This document shows, piece after piece, positions 35,601-44,334 of a stretch of 64,000 nucleotides of DNA. Where the stretch lies: positions 835,600 to 899,599 of the forward strand of contig NZ_MSCN01000001.1 of NCBI RefSeq assembly GCF_002954685.1, given 5' to 3'. This DNA comes from Polaribacter porphyrae (lineage in GTDB: Bacteria; Bacteroidota; Bacteroidia; Flavobacteriales; Flavobacteriaceae). How positions within the stretch are numbered: position 1 is the stretch's first letter; the number at the start of each line of letters is the position of its first letter. The position numbers were made by a program, and so were the translations under genes. The notes under the pieces are model-generated. The model had not been told where the DNA came from, did no database searches, and saw only the letters and a program-made list of their open reading frames with translations.

Positions 35601-36485
35601 TTATCTAGAAACACTTCCAGTTAGAACTACTTTTGGACCTGTACCCATTGTTAAAACTGAATGATTTTGTGCATCAGTAGGTATTAAATGTGCTAAAGGC
35701 TTTAGCGCAAAAGGTAAAGGACTATCATCTGGACTAGGTTCTACAGAAATTACTACTGTTGCTCCTTTTAAATCCGTAGGAAAATCAACTCCTGCAGCAG
35801 AACCCATTAAATAATCTTCACCAGGAAAACCAGGTCCATTACCAGCAGTTCCTTTGTATGGAGATGTTGCAGCATTATTATCGGCTGCAGCTGGATTCGT
35901 AAAAGTTCCTGTGCTAACAGGTGTTCCGTTTAAAACTACCCAACCTTCATATTGCCATCCATCTGTTAAAGTTGGCAAGCCTAAACCAACAGCAGGACTA
36001 CCTGAAGAATTGTCCAAAAACCAAACTCCACTTGCTTCATTTGAATCGTCAGTATCTGTTGGCGTTGCTAATATGTATTTTCCCCAAGCGTTACTAAAAT
36101 CTGCAACAATCTCTGTTGAGGTAACATTTGCAGAGTTTCCAGAAAATTCTCCTGCTAATAATTTTGTGGATGCTGGAGTTGCTGCTGCAATTCCTGTTTC
36201 TCCTGCAGGTTCTATAGACAGTACAAATTGACTTGCTGCATTTAAATCGTCTATACCTACAGTAAAAGTTTGTGGAAAAGAAACACTTGTAAACGTCCCT
36301 GTACTTACTGGACTACCGTTTACAATTAACCAGCCTTCGTAAACGTAACCTGAACCTAATTCTTCTAATCCTGTTAAATCTACTGTTAGATCTCCTTCTG
36401 TAATTGTTGTTTCGTTGTCATTATCACAAGACACAAAAAATACTATTGCTGCACATAGATATGCTAATTTTAAAAAATTTTTCAT
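35601..36485 (-). CDS. Lipoprotein with two copies of an anti-sigma-like domain
   Basis: A 294-residue lipoprotein (signal ending FFVSCDND). The mature part is duplicated: YVYEGWLIVNGSPVSTGTF in the first half and WQYEGWVVLNGTPVSTGTF in the second, each followed by FVLSIEP or VVISVEPSP. The YEGWLxxNGxPxxxGxF element resembles the C-terminal domain of RskA-type anti-sigma factors, but no membrane helix or sigma partner is present. Ala/Gly/Pro-rich composition is unlike its neighbours. Function unknown. Confidence 0.72.
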   Translation of the reverse strand: MKNFLKLAYLCAAIVFFVSCDNDNETTITEGDLTVDLTGLEELGSGYVYEGWLIVNGSPVSTGTFTSVSFPQTFTVGIDDLNAASQFVLSIEPAGETGIAAATPASTKLLAGEFSGNSANVTSTEIVADFSNAWGKYILATPTDTDDSNEASGVWFLDNSSGSPAVGLGLPTLTDGWQYEGWVVLNGTPVSTGTFTNPAAADNNAATSPYKGTAGNGPGFPGEDYLMGSAAGVDFPTDLKGATVVISVEPSPDDSPLPFALKPLAHLIPTDAQNHSVLTMGTGPKVVLTGSVSR

Positions 36486-36557
36486 TTTATTGTTGTTTTA
36501 TTATTTGACAACAAAGTTATATTGATGAAAAACATTTAAATGTTAGCCAGCGAACAT

Positions 36558-37229
36558 TTAGGCAATTTTTTGAAGTAATCTTATTTCTTTTCTATTAAAA
36601 TTGATGATGTTATCTTCTTTTAACTCATTCATCATAACATTTAAATTAGATCTAGAAGTACCAATTAATGATGCAATATCTTTTTGAGTATAAGGATGTT
36701 GAATTACTTTATCTCCAGTTTTATCACAATTGTAACCATATTCTTCGCACAACTCTTTCATAAATTCTAAAAGACGAGTTTTGGTATCTTTGAATAAAAT
36801 TAACTGTAATCTTCTTTCTAATTTTTTAAATCGTAAACCTAAAAATTTATAAATCTTTAAACTAAATGTTTTATTATCACGCATTAAATCGTGCATTGTA
36901 GTAACTCCTATTGGGCAAATTGATGTTGAATTGTCTAAAGATTGGGCAAATTCATTTCTTTTTTCTTCTCCTAAAATGGCTTTTTCACCAAATAATTCGC
37001 CTTTAGTTAAAATAGCTTTTACAACTTCATTACCATCTTCAGTATAATATCCTAATTTAACTTTTCCATTTTCAATTAGGTAAATTTTATTGGCAGCATC
37101 TTCTTCAAAATAAATGTAATCACTTTTGTTGTAAGCATCAAAAGTATGACACGCTTTATATTCTTTGAATTTATGAGGACAAAGCAAGTTAAATAAATTC
37201 ACATTTTCAAAAAACCACAAATTTTTCAT
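36558..37229 (-). CDS. Crp/Fnr-family transcriptional regulator
   Basis: A 223-residue regulator. The N-terminal cNMP-binding-type beta-roll is KIYLIENGKVKLGYYTEDGN followed by LTKGELFGEKAIL, and the C-terminal winged HTH is YTQKDIASLIGTSRSNLNVM. The effector is unknown and the cysteines are not arranged as in an Fnr iron-sulfur cluster. Genes at both sides are on the same strand but well separated, so it is probably its own unit. Confidence 0.9.
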   Translation of the reverse strand: MKNLWFFENVNLFNLLCPHKFKEYKACHTFDAYNKSDYIYFEEDAANKIYLIENGKVKLGYYTEDGNEVVKAILTKGELFGEKAILGEEKRNEFAQSLDNSTSICPIGVTTMHDLMRDNKTFSLKIYKFLGLRFKKLERRLQLILFKDTKTRLLEFMKELCEEYGYNCDKTGDKVIQHPYTQKDIASLIGTSRSNLNVMMNELKEDNIINFNRKEIRLLQKIA

Positions 37230-37287
37230 TTTTAAATCTTTTAGTTGATGTAATAAAAGTCTAAAAATGTAGGAATTACTTACAAAA

Positions 37288-37313
37288 AAACTCCTGAATT
37301 TCTTCAGGAGTTT
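37288..37313 (-). terminator. Terminator of the aconitase gene
   Basis: ACTCCTGAA and TTCAGGAGT form a stem; on the minus strand it is followed by a run of seven T. Confidence 0.85.
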
Positions 37314-37334
37314 TCAATGTTTCTATTCTGTGAT

Positions 37335-39602
37335 TTAGGCGTTTTGCTTCTTTATTAAATTTAAAGCAGAACCTTCATTATACCAATCAATTTGTGCTTT
37401 GTTGTAAGTATGATTTAGTTTGATGGTATCTGTACTTCCATCTGAATGTACAATTTCTAAAGTTAATTGTTTGTCTGGAGCAAACTCATTTAAGTCTACA
37501 AAATTAAAGGTATCATCTTCTTGAATTAAATCATAATCAGCTTCATTTGCAAACGTTAAACCTAACATTCCTTGTTTTTTCAAGTTTGTTTCATGAATTC
37601 TTGCAAAAGATTTAACAATTACAGCAGCAACTCCTAAATGTCTTGGTTGCATTGCAGCATGTTCTCTAGAAGAACCTTCTCCATAGTTATGATCTCCAAC
37701 AACTATTGTTTTAATTCCTTCTTTTTTATAGGCTCTCTGTGTTGCAGGAACTGCATCGTACTCGCCAGTTAACTGATTTTTTACAAAATTTGTTTTCTTA
37801 TTAAAGGCATTTACTGCACCAATTAAAGTATTATTGGCAATATTATCTAAATGTCCTCTAAAACGCAACCAAGGACCAGCCATAGAAATATGATCAGTTG
37901 TACATTTTCCAAAAGCTTTTATTAGTAATTTTGCTCCTGTAATAGAATCTCCTAAAGGCGTAAATGGTGTTAACAATTGTAATCTTTCTGAATCTTCATT
38001 AACAGAAACAGTTACACTACTACCATCCTCTTTTGGAGCTAAATAACCATTTTCTTCAACTTCAAAACCTTTTGGAGGTAATTCCCATCCAGTTGGCTCA
38101 TCAAACATTACTTTTTCTCCATTTTCGTTGATTAAAGTATCTTTTAACGGATTGAAATCTAAACGACCAGCAACAGCAATAGCTGCAGTTAATTCTGGTG
38201 AAGCTACAAATGCGTGTGTATTTGGATTTCCATCTGCTCTTTTAGCAAAGTTTCTATTAAAAGAGTGTACAATACTATTTTTTGGTGCATTTTTTGGATC
38301 GGAATATCTAGCCCACTGACCAATACAAGGTCCACAGGCATTTGTAAATATTTTAGCATCTAAATTTTCAAAAATCCCAAGAATCCCATCTCTTTCTGCT
38401 GTAAATCTTACTTGTTCAGAACCAGGATTAATACCTAATTCTGCTTTCATTTTTAAACCTTTGTCTATAGCTTGTTGTGCAATTGATGACGCTCTTGATA
38501 AATCTTCGTAAGATGAGTTTGTACAAGAACCTATTAATCCCCATTCAACCTGAATTGGCCAACCATTGTCATTTGCTTTTTTGGTCATATCTGAACCAAC
38601 AGCTGTAGATAAATCTGGAGTAAAAGGACCATTTAATAAAGGGCCTAATTCAGACAAATTGATTTCAATCACTTGATCAAAATACTGTTCTGGATTTGCA
38701 TATACTTCTGCATCTGCAGTTAAATAGGATGCAACTTTATTAGCAGCATCTGCAACATCTGCTCTATCTGTAGCACGTAAATAACGCTCCATAGATTCAT
38801 CGTACCCAAAAGTTGATGTTGTTGCACCAATTTCTGCTCCCATATTACAAATAGTTCCTTTACCTGTACAAGACATTGAAGTTGCACCAGGTCCAAAATA
38901 CTCTACAATTGCTCCTGTCCCACCTTTTACAGTTAAAATTTCGGCAACTTTTAGAATTACATCTTTTGGTGCTGTCCAACCAGACAATTTTCCTGTTAAC
39001 TTTACACCAATTAATTTTGGAAATTTTAATTCCCAAGCCATACCAGCCATAACATCTACAGCATCTGCACCTCCAACACCAATAGCAACCATTCCTAAAC
39101 CACCAGCATTAACTGTGTGAGAATCTGTACCTATCATCATTCCTCCAGGAAATGCGTAATTTTCTAAAACTACTTGATGTATAATTCCTGCTCCTGGTTT
39201 CCAAAAACCAATTCCATATTTATTAGAAACGGATTCTAAAAAATTAAAAACTTCACTACTTGTGTTATTGGCATGCTTTAAATCTTTTGCGGCTCCTTCT
39301 TTAGCTTGAATTAAATGATCACAGTGAACAGTTGTTGGCACTGCTACTTTAGGTTTACCAGCTTGCATAAACTGCAACAAAGCCATTTGTGCAGTTGCAT
39401 CTTGACAAGCAATTCTATCTGGAGCAAAATCTACATAGTCTTTTCCTCTTACTAGTTCTTTAGTAGGTTTGCCTTCCCATAAATGAGAATATAAAATCTT
39501 TTCTGCCAACGTAAGTGGTTTACCTGTAATTTCACGAGCAGCATCTACGCGTTCTGCAATATTTGCGTAAACCTGTTTAATCATATCAATATCAAAAGCC
39601 AT
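37335..39602 (-). CDS. acn: Aconitate hydratase
   Basis: A 755-residue TCA-cycle enzyme that isomerises citrate to isocitrate. It has the layout of mitochondrial-type aconitase (swivel domain at the C-terminus, about 750 residues). The 4Fe-4S cysteines lie in [13 protein letters not shown] and [15 protein letters not shown], with HCDHLI in the N-terminal domain and [19 protein letters not shown] in the swivel domain. It is a single gene with its own terminator. Confidence 0.95.
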   Translation of the reverse strand: MAFDIDMIKQVYANIAERVDAAREITGKPLTLAEKILYSHLWEGKPTKELVRGKDYVDFAPDRIACQDATAQMALLQFMQAGKPKVAVPTTVHCDHLIQAKEGAAKDLKHANNTSSEVFNFLESVSNKYGIGFWKPGAGIIHQVVLENYAFPGGMMIGTDSHTVNAGGLGMVAIGVGGADAVDVMAGMAWELKFPKLIGVKLTGKLSGWTAPKDVILKVAEILTVKGGTGAIVEYFGPGATSMSCTGKGTICNMGAEIGATTSTFGYDESMERYLRATDRADVADAANKVASYLTADAEVYANPEQYFDQVIEINLSELGPLLNGPFTPDLSTAVGSDMTKKANDNGWPIQVEWGLIGSCTNSSYEDLSRASSIAQQAIDKGLKMKAELGINPGSEQVRFTAERDGILGIFENLDAKIFTNACGPCIGQWARYSDPKNAPKNSIVHSFNRNFAKRADGNPNTHAFVASPELTAAIAVAGRLDFNPLKDTLINENGEKVMFDEPTGWELPPKGFEVEENGYLAPKEDGSSVTVSVNEDSERLQLLTPFTPLGDSITGAKLLIKAFGKCTTDHISMAGPWLRFRGHLDNIANNTLIGAVNAFNKKTNFVKNQLTGEYDAVPATQRAYKKEGIKTIVVGDHNYGEGSSREHAAMQPRHLGVAAVIVKSFARIHETNLKKQGMLGLTFANEADYDLIQEDDTFNFVDLNEFAPDKQLTLEIVHSDGSTDTIKLNHTYNKAQIDWYNEGSALNLIKKQNA

Positions 39603-39786
39603 ATGTATGTATAAGTTTTAAATTTTGTAAAACAAAATTACATTTTTAAAATGAATTTTGAAAGATAAATAATAGATTGCTATAATTATTGAATAAATAA
39701 ATGCTATTTTGAAATTCTTTGAATTTAATGCAATAAACAAAGAATTTTGAGGTTTTAAATTATCAATTTTTGAATTAAAAGTAAAA

Positions 39787-40085
39787 GCAGACTTATAAGC
39801 CGAATTCTGTACCTAAATTTTTAGGTTCTTATCATTTATCTAGTTTTAAAATTACTTTTAAAATCTAACTGCCTACCCTTTAGAATTGAGCGAGTAACTC
39901 TCAAGCTCTAATATACATGGCATTGCACCTCATAGAGTTTACCTGGTTTCACTACAGCATTACCTGTACTTGCTTTCTGTTGCACTTGTCCTCAACTTAC
40001 GTTGGACGGATGTTATCCGCTATGAATACTCTGTGGTGTTCGGACTTTCCTCCAGGCTAAAAGCCTGGCGATAAGATAAGTCTGC
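39787..40085 (-). ncRNA. rnpB: RNase P RNA
   Basis: On the minus strand the RNA starts GCAGACTTATC and ends with ACAGAATTCGGCTTATAAGTC, whose ends pair to close the molecule. The universal core GAGGAAAGTCCGAAC lies at 40039-40053, directly after a strong CCAGGCTTTTAGCCTGG hairpin. The total of about 300 nt is at the short end for bacterial A-type RNase P RNA. It trims the 5' ends of tRNA precursors. Confidence 0.93.
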
Positions 40086-40114
40086 TAATGCAAAATTAGT
40101 TTAATTAAAATTCA

Positions 40115-40147
40115 TAAAAAAACCCACTCAAATAAAATTTGAGTGGG
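40115..40147 (-). terminator. Terminator downstream of dnaJ
   Basis: CCCACTCAAAT pairs with ATTTGAGTGGG; on the minus strand it is followed by a T-run. A second perfect hairpin, TGTTATTGG/CCAATAACA, lies at 40173-40194. Confidence 0.8.
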
Positions 40148-40274
40148 AAAAATTGCTATGAAAAAGAAAAAGTGTTATTGGCTAACCAATAACATATCAA
40201 ATATAGTTTAAATCTTTAACAATTAAACAATAAATATGTATTAAAATTCAGAGAAAGTAATTTTTAATATTATT

Positions 40275-41408
40275 TTAAGAAAACATATCTTTTACTTTTT
40301 CAAAAAAAGATTTATCCGATTTATTTGGATTTGGAGAAAAGTTATCATCAGATTCCATTTTCTCAAAAAATTGCCTTTGTTCTTTATTTAATTCTTGTGG
40401 TGTCCAAACATTAATATGAATTAAGAAATCTCCTGTTCCATATCTTTCTATACTTGGTAAACCTTTACCTTTTAATCTTAAAATCTTGCCAGATTGTGTA
40501 CCAGCTTCAACTTTAATTTTTACTTTACCTGTAACCGTTTCTACTTCTTTACTTGTACCTAAAACAGCTTCTGAAAAATTTACATATAGATCGTAGTGAA
40601 TATTAGTACCTTCCCTCTTTAACTTTTCGTGAGGTACTTCTTCAATTAAGACTAATAAATCTCCAGCAATTGAGTTTTTACCTGGTGCTTCATTACCTTT
40701 TCCACCAACTTTTAATTGTACACCTTCAGTAACACCAGCAGGTATATTTATTGAAACTGTTTCTTCTTTAACAATTAGACCTTGTGCGTCTGCTCCATTT
40801 GGTTTAGAACTAATAATTTCTCCAGCTCCAGAACAAGTTCCACAGGTAGTTGCTGTTTGCATTCTACCTAAAATAGTATTTGTAACTCGCATTTGCTGAC
40901 CAGAACCATTACAGGTTGTACAAGTTTTGTATTTTACGCCATCTGCTTGTACTTTTCTACGAACTTTTACTTTCTTTTCAATTCCTTTGGCTATTTCTTC
41001 TAAAGTAAGTTTTACACGAATACGCATATTACTCCCTTTAACTCTAGCTTGTCTTTGGCCTCCACCACCAAAGCCACCAAAGCCGCCACCAAAACCACCA
41101 CCTCCAAAGATGTCTCCAAATTGGCTGAATATATCTTCCATATTCATGCCACCACCTCCAAAGCCTCCTCCACCTTGGGGACCATCGAAGGCTGCATGCC
41201 CATATTGGTCATAACGTGCTTTTTTGTTTTCGTCGCTTAAAACTTCGTAAGCTTCTGCTGCTTTTTTAAAGTTTTCTTCAGCAGTAGTATCTCCAGGGTT
41301 TTTATCTGGATGATACTTAATCGCCATTTTTCTATACGCTTTTTTTATCTCTGCTTGTGATGCAGATTTTGAAATGCCTAATATTTCGTAAAAATCTTGT
41401 TTTGCCAT
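40275..41408 (-). CDS. dnaJ: Chaperone DnaJ, zinc domain with two CxxCxGxG motifs
   Basis: A 377-residue Hsp40 co-chaperone that delivers substrates to DnaK. The J domain has HPDKNPGD, a Gly-rich segment follows (GGGGFGGGG), then the zinc domain and the C-terminal substrate-binding domains. Of the four usual CxxCxGxG motifs only CTTCNGSG and CGTCSGAG are present; the region where the last two would be reads EIISSKPNGADAQGLIVKEE. The start is 41408 (MAKQDFYEILGISK); the longer frame to 41471 only translates a degenerate intergenic repeat. Downstream of grpE in an operon. Confidence 0.95.
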   Translation of the reverse strand: MAKQDFYEILGISKSASQAEIKKAYRKMAIKYHPDKNPGDTTAEENFKKAAEAYEVLSDENKKARYDQYGHAAFDGPQGGGGFGGGGMNMEDIFSQFGDIFGGGGFGGGFGGFGGGGQRQARVKGSNMRIRVKLTLEEIAKGIEKKVKVRRKVQADGVKYKTCTTCNGSGQQMRVTNTILGRMQTATTCGTCSGAGEIISSKPNGADAQGLIVKEETVSINIPAGVTEGVQLKVGGKGNEAPGKNSIAGDLLVLIEEVPHEKLKREGTNIHYDLYVNFSEAVLGTSKEVETVTGKVKIKVEAGTQSGKILRLKGKGLPSIERYGTGDFLIHINVWTPQELNKEQRQFFEKMESDDNFSPNPNKSDKSFFEKVKDMFS

Positions 41409-41410
41409 TC

Positions 41411-41478
41411 TTTTTAGTTTGCAGTCTTCAGTGTGCAGTTTTCTATCAGTTATTAACTGCTTTACTGCCAACTGTTTT
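41411..41478 (-). repeat. Degenerate ACTG-type spacer repeat between grpE and dnaJ
   Basis: On the minus strand the spacer reads like imperfect copies of AACTG(C/A): CAGTTGGCAGTAAAGCAG, AAAACTGCACACTGAAG, ACTGCAAACT. Such low-complexity repeats are frequent in Flavobacteriaceae intergenic DNA; they give the false N-terminal extension of the dnaJ frame. Confidence 0.5.
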
Positions 41479-41484
41479 ACTTAA

Positions 41485-42030
41485 TTACTGTCCTATTACC
41501 ACTTTTGGATATCTGATAATTTTTTCTCCTAATTTGTATCCTTTTTCTATACAATCTATTACTTTGCCCTTCATATCTTCTGATGGTGCTGGAATTTGCG
41601 TAATTGCTTCGTGAATTTCTGCATCAAAAATATCACCAGCTTTTACTTCTATAGCAACTAATCCCTTTTGAGTTAAAGTATTTTTTAACTTACCATTGAT
41701 TAATTCCATTCCTTTTAAGAGCTCTTTATCTTTAGCTTTTTTAATTTCTGACAAACCTCTATCGAAATCGTCCATAATTGGCAATAAAGCTGTCATTAAT
41801 TCTTGACTTGCGGTTTTAAACAACTCTATTCTTTCTTTGGTTGTTCTTTTCTTATAGTTTTCGAACTCTGCAAAAAGGCGTAAAAACTTGTCTTTTTCTA
41901 CCTGAATTAACTCTTCTGCTGTTGGTTCTTCTTTTATATTTTCTTCTACAACTTCTTGATTTTCTTCAACTTGCGAGGTTGTTTCTTCGTTTTTGATTTC
42001 TTCTTCTTTAATTTCTTCTTGCTTACTCAT
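41485..42030 (-). CDS. grpE: Nucleotide-exchange factor GrpE
   Basis: A 181-residue Hsp70 nucleotide exchange factor. A long acidic, helical N-terminus precedes the family core (LRLFAEFENYKKRTTKERIE, LLPIMDDFDRGLSE) and the beta-wing (GDIFDAEIHEAITQIPAP, CIEKGYKLGEKIIRYPKVVI). It lies 76 bases upstream of dnaJ on the same strand, and the pair forms the usual chaperone operon. Confidence 0.95.
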   Translation of the reverse strand: MSKQEEIKEEEIKNEETTSQVEENQEVVEENIKEEPTAEELIQVEKDKFLRLFAEFENYKKRTTKERIELFKTASQELMTALLPIMDDFDRGLSEIKKAKDKELLKGMELINGKLKNTLTQKGLVAIEVKAGDIFDAEIHEAITQIPAPSEDMKGKVIDCIEKGYKLGEKIIRYPKVVIGQ

Positions 42031-42144
42031 TTTTCAGTAATCGTTAAATTGTTTACAATTTATTGTCAAAAATGTTGCCAATAAAAAAATAGTGCCAAGT
42101 TGACACTATCTTTTTATTTATTGTATTTGTTAGCAAACAGGTTT

Positions 42145-42210
42145 AGTCGCGATTGAAATGGCATCCTTTTTTGAGGAACGAAAAAAAGATATAATGGAAA
42201 GCGCGAAATA
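42145..42210. repeat. Dispersed repeat, GATTGAAATGGCATCC family, copy 1
   Basis: GATTGAAATGGCATCCTTTT, then a short loop (GAGGAACGAA), then AAAAAGATATAATGGAAAG. The same two arms flank a longer interior in inverted orientation at 58725-58860. Confidence 0.7.
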
Positions 42211-42224
42211 GTTTCAAAAAAATA

Positions 42225-43535
42225 TTAATTATTTATCCTCTCAATTTTAGCTCCAATAGATTTAAGTCTTGCCTCAATATTTTCGTAACCTCTATCTATT
42301 TGTTCAATGTTGTGAATAGTACTAGTACCTGTTGCTGAAAGTGCTGCAATTAATAACGAAATACCTGCTCTAATATCTGGTGAAGTCATGGTAGTTGATT
42401 TTAAAGAGCTTTGAAAATTTTGCCCGATTACAGTAGCTCTATGTGGATCACATAAGATTACTTTTGCACCCATATCTATAAGTTTATCTACAAAAAACAA
42501 GCGACTTTCAAACATTTTTTGATGAATTAAAACTGTGCCTTTAGCTTGTGTTGCAATTACCAAAACAATACTTAACAAATCTGGTGTAAAACCTGGCCAA
42601 GGAGCGTCTGCAATTGTTAAAACAGAACCATCTATATAATTTTGAATTTCGTAAGATTCTTGTTCTGGAATATAAATATCGTCTCCTCTTTTCTCAAATT
42701 GAATACCTAATTTTCTAAATATATCTGGTATTTGACCCAAGTTTTCCCAGCTTACATTTTTTATGGTTAGTTCTGACCTTGTCATTACTGCAACACCAAT
42801 CCAAGAACCAATTTCTATCATGTCTGGTAACACTCGATGTTCACAACCCCCTAAACTATCAACACCTGTTATGGTTAATAAGTTAGAACCAACACCAGTA
42901 ATATTTGCACCCATTAAATTTAACATTTTACACAATTGCTGTATGTAAGGTTCGCAGGCTGCATTGTAAATAGTTGTTGTGCCTTTTGCTAAAACTGATG
43001 CCATTAAAATATTTGCGGTACCTGTTACAGAAGCTTCATCTAATAGCATATCTGTACCAAATAATTCGTCTGCTTCTACTCCATAAAATTTATCTTCTTT
43101 GTTGTATCTAAATTTAGCTCCAAGGTTAATAAAACCTTCAAAGTGAGTATCTAATCTTCTTCGCCCGATTTTATCTCCTCCTGGTTTTGGTATATATCCT
43201 TTTCCAAAACGTGCTAATAAAGGTCCAACAATCATAATAGATCCACGTAAAGAGCTACCATCTCTTTTAAAATCAGACGATTCTAAATATTCTAAATTTA
43301 CTTTATCTGCTTGAAACTCATAAGAATTACTACTTAATTTATTGACTTTTACACCTAGTTCTCCTAGTATAAAAATCAGTTTATTTACATCTATAATGTC
43401 TGGAACATTATGTATAGTAACTTTTTCTGGAGTTAATAGAACTGCGCAAAGAATTTGTAAAACTTCATTTTTTGCACCTTGTGGAGTTATTGTTCCATTT
43501 AATTTATGTCCTCCTTCAATTTTAAATGACGCCAT
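42225..43535 (-). CDS. murA: UDP-N-acetylglucosamine 1-carboxyvinyltransferase, Asp-type
   Basis: A 436-residue EPSP-synthase-family enzyme catalysing the first committed step of peptidoglycan synthesis. Lys22 (GAKNE), RDGSSLRGSIMIVGPLLARF and the C-terminal IEQIDRGYENIEARL fit MurA. The active-site loop reads PKPGGDKIGRRRLDTH, so the usual catalytic and fosfomycin-binding Cys (Cys115 in E. coli, PGGCAIG) is Asp121. In other MurA enzymes a natural Asp at this position gives fosfomycin resistance. The gene is just downstream of DUF4290 on the same strand. Confidence 0.95.
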   Translation of the reverse strand: MASFKIEGGHKLNGTITPQGAKNEVLQILCAVLLTPEKVTIHNVPDIIDVNKLIFILGELGVKVNKLSSNSYEFQADKVNLEYLESSDFKRDGSSLRGSIMIVGPLLARFGKGYIPKPGGDKIGRRRLDTHFEGFINLGAKFRYNKEDKFYGVEADELFGTDMLLDEASVTGTANILMASVLAKGTTTIYNAACEPYIQQLCKMLNLMGANITGVGSNLLTITGVDSLGGCEHRVLPDMIEIGSWIGVAVMTRSELTIKNVSWENLGQIPDIFRKLGIQFEKRGDDIYIPEQESYEIQNYIDGSVLTIADAPWPGFTPDLLSIVLVIATQAKGTVLIHQKMFESRLFFVDKLIDMGAKVILCDPHRATVIGQNFQSSLKSTTMTSPDIRAGISLLIAALSATGTSTIHNIEQIDRGYENIEARLKSIGAKIERINN

Positions 43536-43540
43536 TTAAT

Positions 43541-44185
43541 CTATCTTTTTCTATTTCTATTATTATGATGTTTCTTGTGATTATTTTTAGAATGGTTTTG
43601 ACCTTGTGTATTTCTCTTTCTTAATAAGTTTTTACTCTCTATCAATTCTTCTTCTGTGTTTCTTAAATCGATTTTACCATCAGACAAATCATATAAATGC
43701 TTAAAAATTACGGCATCATCAACAGTATCTTTATTCCAATTTAAATAGCATTTTTTCATATGATTTGCTATTGTAAATATCAATGCTTCTTTCATATCGC
43801 CTTCTTCCCAACTTAACGCAACATCTATCATTGTTTGTATATTATTTCCATAATAACGATATCTTGATGCTGATTTTGGGTAAGCAAGTGGTTCTGGTTT
43901 TTCTTGTAATTCTTCTTTAGATGGCTTTGGATATGGAGAATCTACATCCAATTCAAATTTTGCCATTATAAATAATTGATCCCAAAGTTTGTGTTTAAAA
44001 TCTGGTACATCTCTTAAATGTGGTTGTAAATTACCCATAACATCTACTATGGCTTTTGCCATTTTGTTACGTTCTTCTTTGGTTTCTAAAGCCACACAAT
44101 GATTTACTAACTTTTGAATATGTCTTCCATATTCTGGTATAATCATTAATGTTCTTTCTGAATTGTATTCTAAATCGAATGTCAT
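43541..44185 (-). CDS. DUF4290-domain protein
   Basis: A 214-residue cytoplasmic protein of the Bacteroidota family DUF4290 (LEYNSERTLMIIPEYGRHIQ, DVMGNLQPHLRDVPDFKHKL, LWDQLFIMAKFELDVDSPYP). The C-terminus is very basic (HSKNNHKKHHNNRNRKR), suggesting nucleic-acid or ribosome contact. It ends five bases before murA on the same strand, a conserved pairing in this phylum. Its function is unknown. Confidence 0.9.
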   Translation of the reverse strand: MTFDLEYNSERTLMIIPEYGRHIQKLVNHCVALETKEERNKMAKAIVDVMGNLQPHLRDVPDFKHKLWDQLFIMAKFELDVDSPYPKPSKEELQEKPEPLAYPKSASRYRYYGNNIQTMIDVALSWEEGDMKEALIFTIANHMKKCYLNWNKDTVDDAVIFKHLYDLSDGKIDLRNTEEELIESKNLLRKRNTQGQNHSKNNHKKHHNNRNRKR

Positions 44186-44205
44186 TTATTTATGTTTGAA
44201 GTGTG

Positions 44206-44260
44206 TTCTCGATACATTTTCTTTTTCATTTCAATCAAAAGAAAACACTCGAACTGACAA
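44206..44260. repeat. Dispersed repeat, TTCTCGATACA...CTCGAACTGACAA family, copy 1
   Basis: GTTCTCGATACA and ACTCGAACTGACAA flank a variable interior. The same ends in the same order occur at 58774-58822, inside another repeat. Confidence 0.6.
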
Positions 44261-44334
44261 TTTATACTTTGTAGTTATTTAACGTTGCAAAATAATTAAT
44301 AATTACGAATTAGTAATTATGAATTCGTAATTAT

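Noticed and set aside
40158..40210. 17-codon ORF (MKKKKCYWLTNN...) downstream of dnaJ
   Set aside because: It overlaps a terminator-like hairpin, is very short and has no supporting context.
40927..41240. Proline-rich plus-strand frames opposite dnaJ
   Set aside because: They are antisense readings of the Gly-rich codons of dnaJ.
41409..41471. N-terminal extension of dnaJ
   Set aside because: It encodes a degenerate intergenic repeat; the J domain starts directly at the inner Met.
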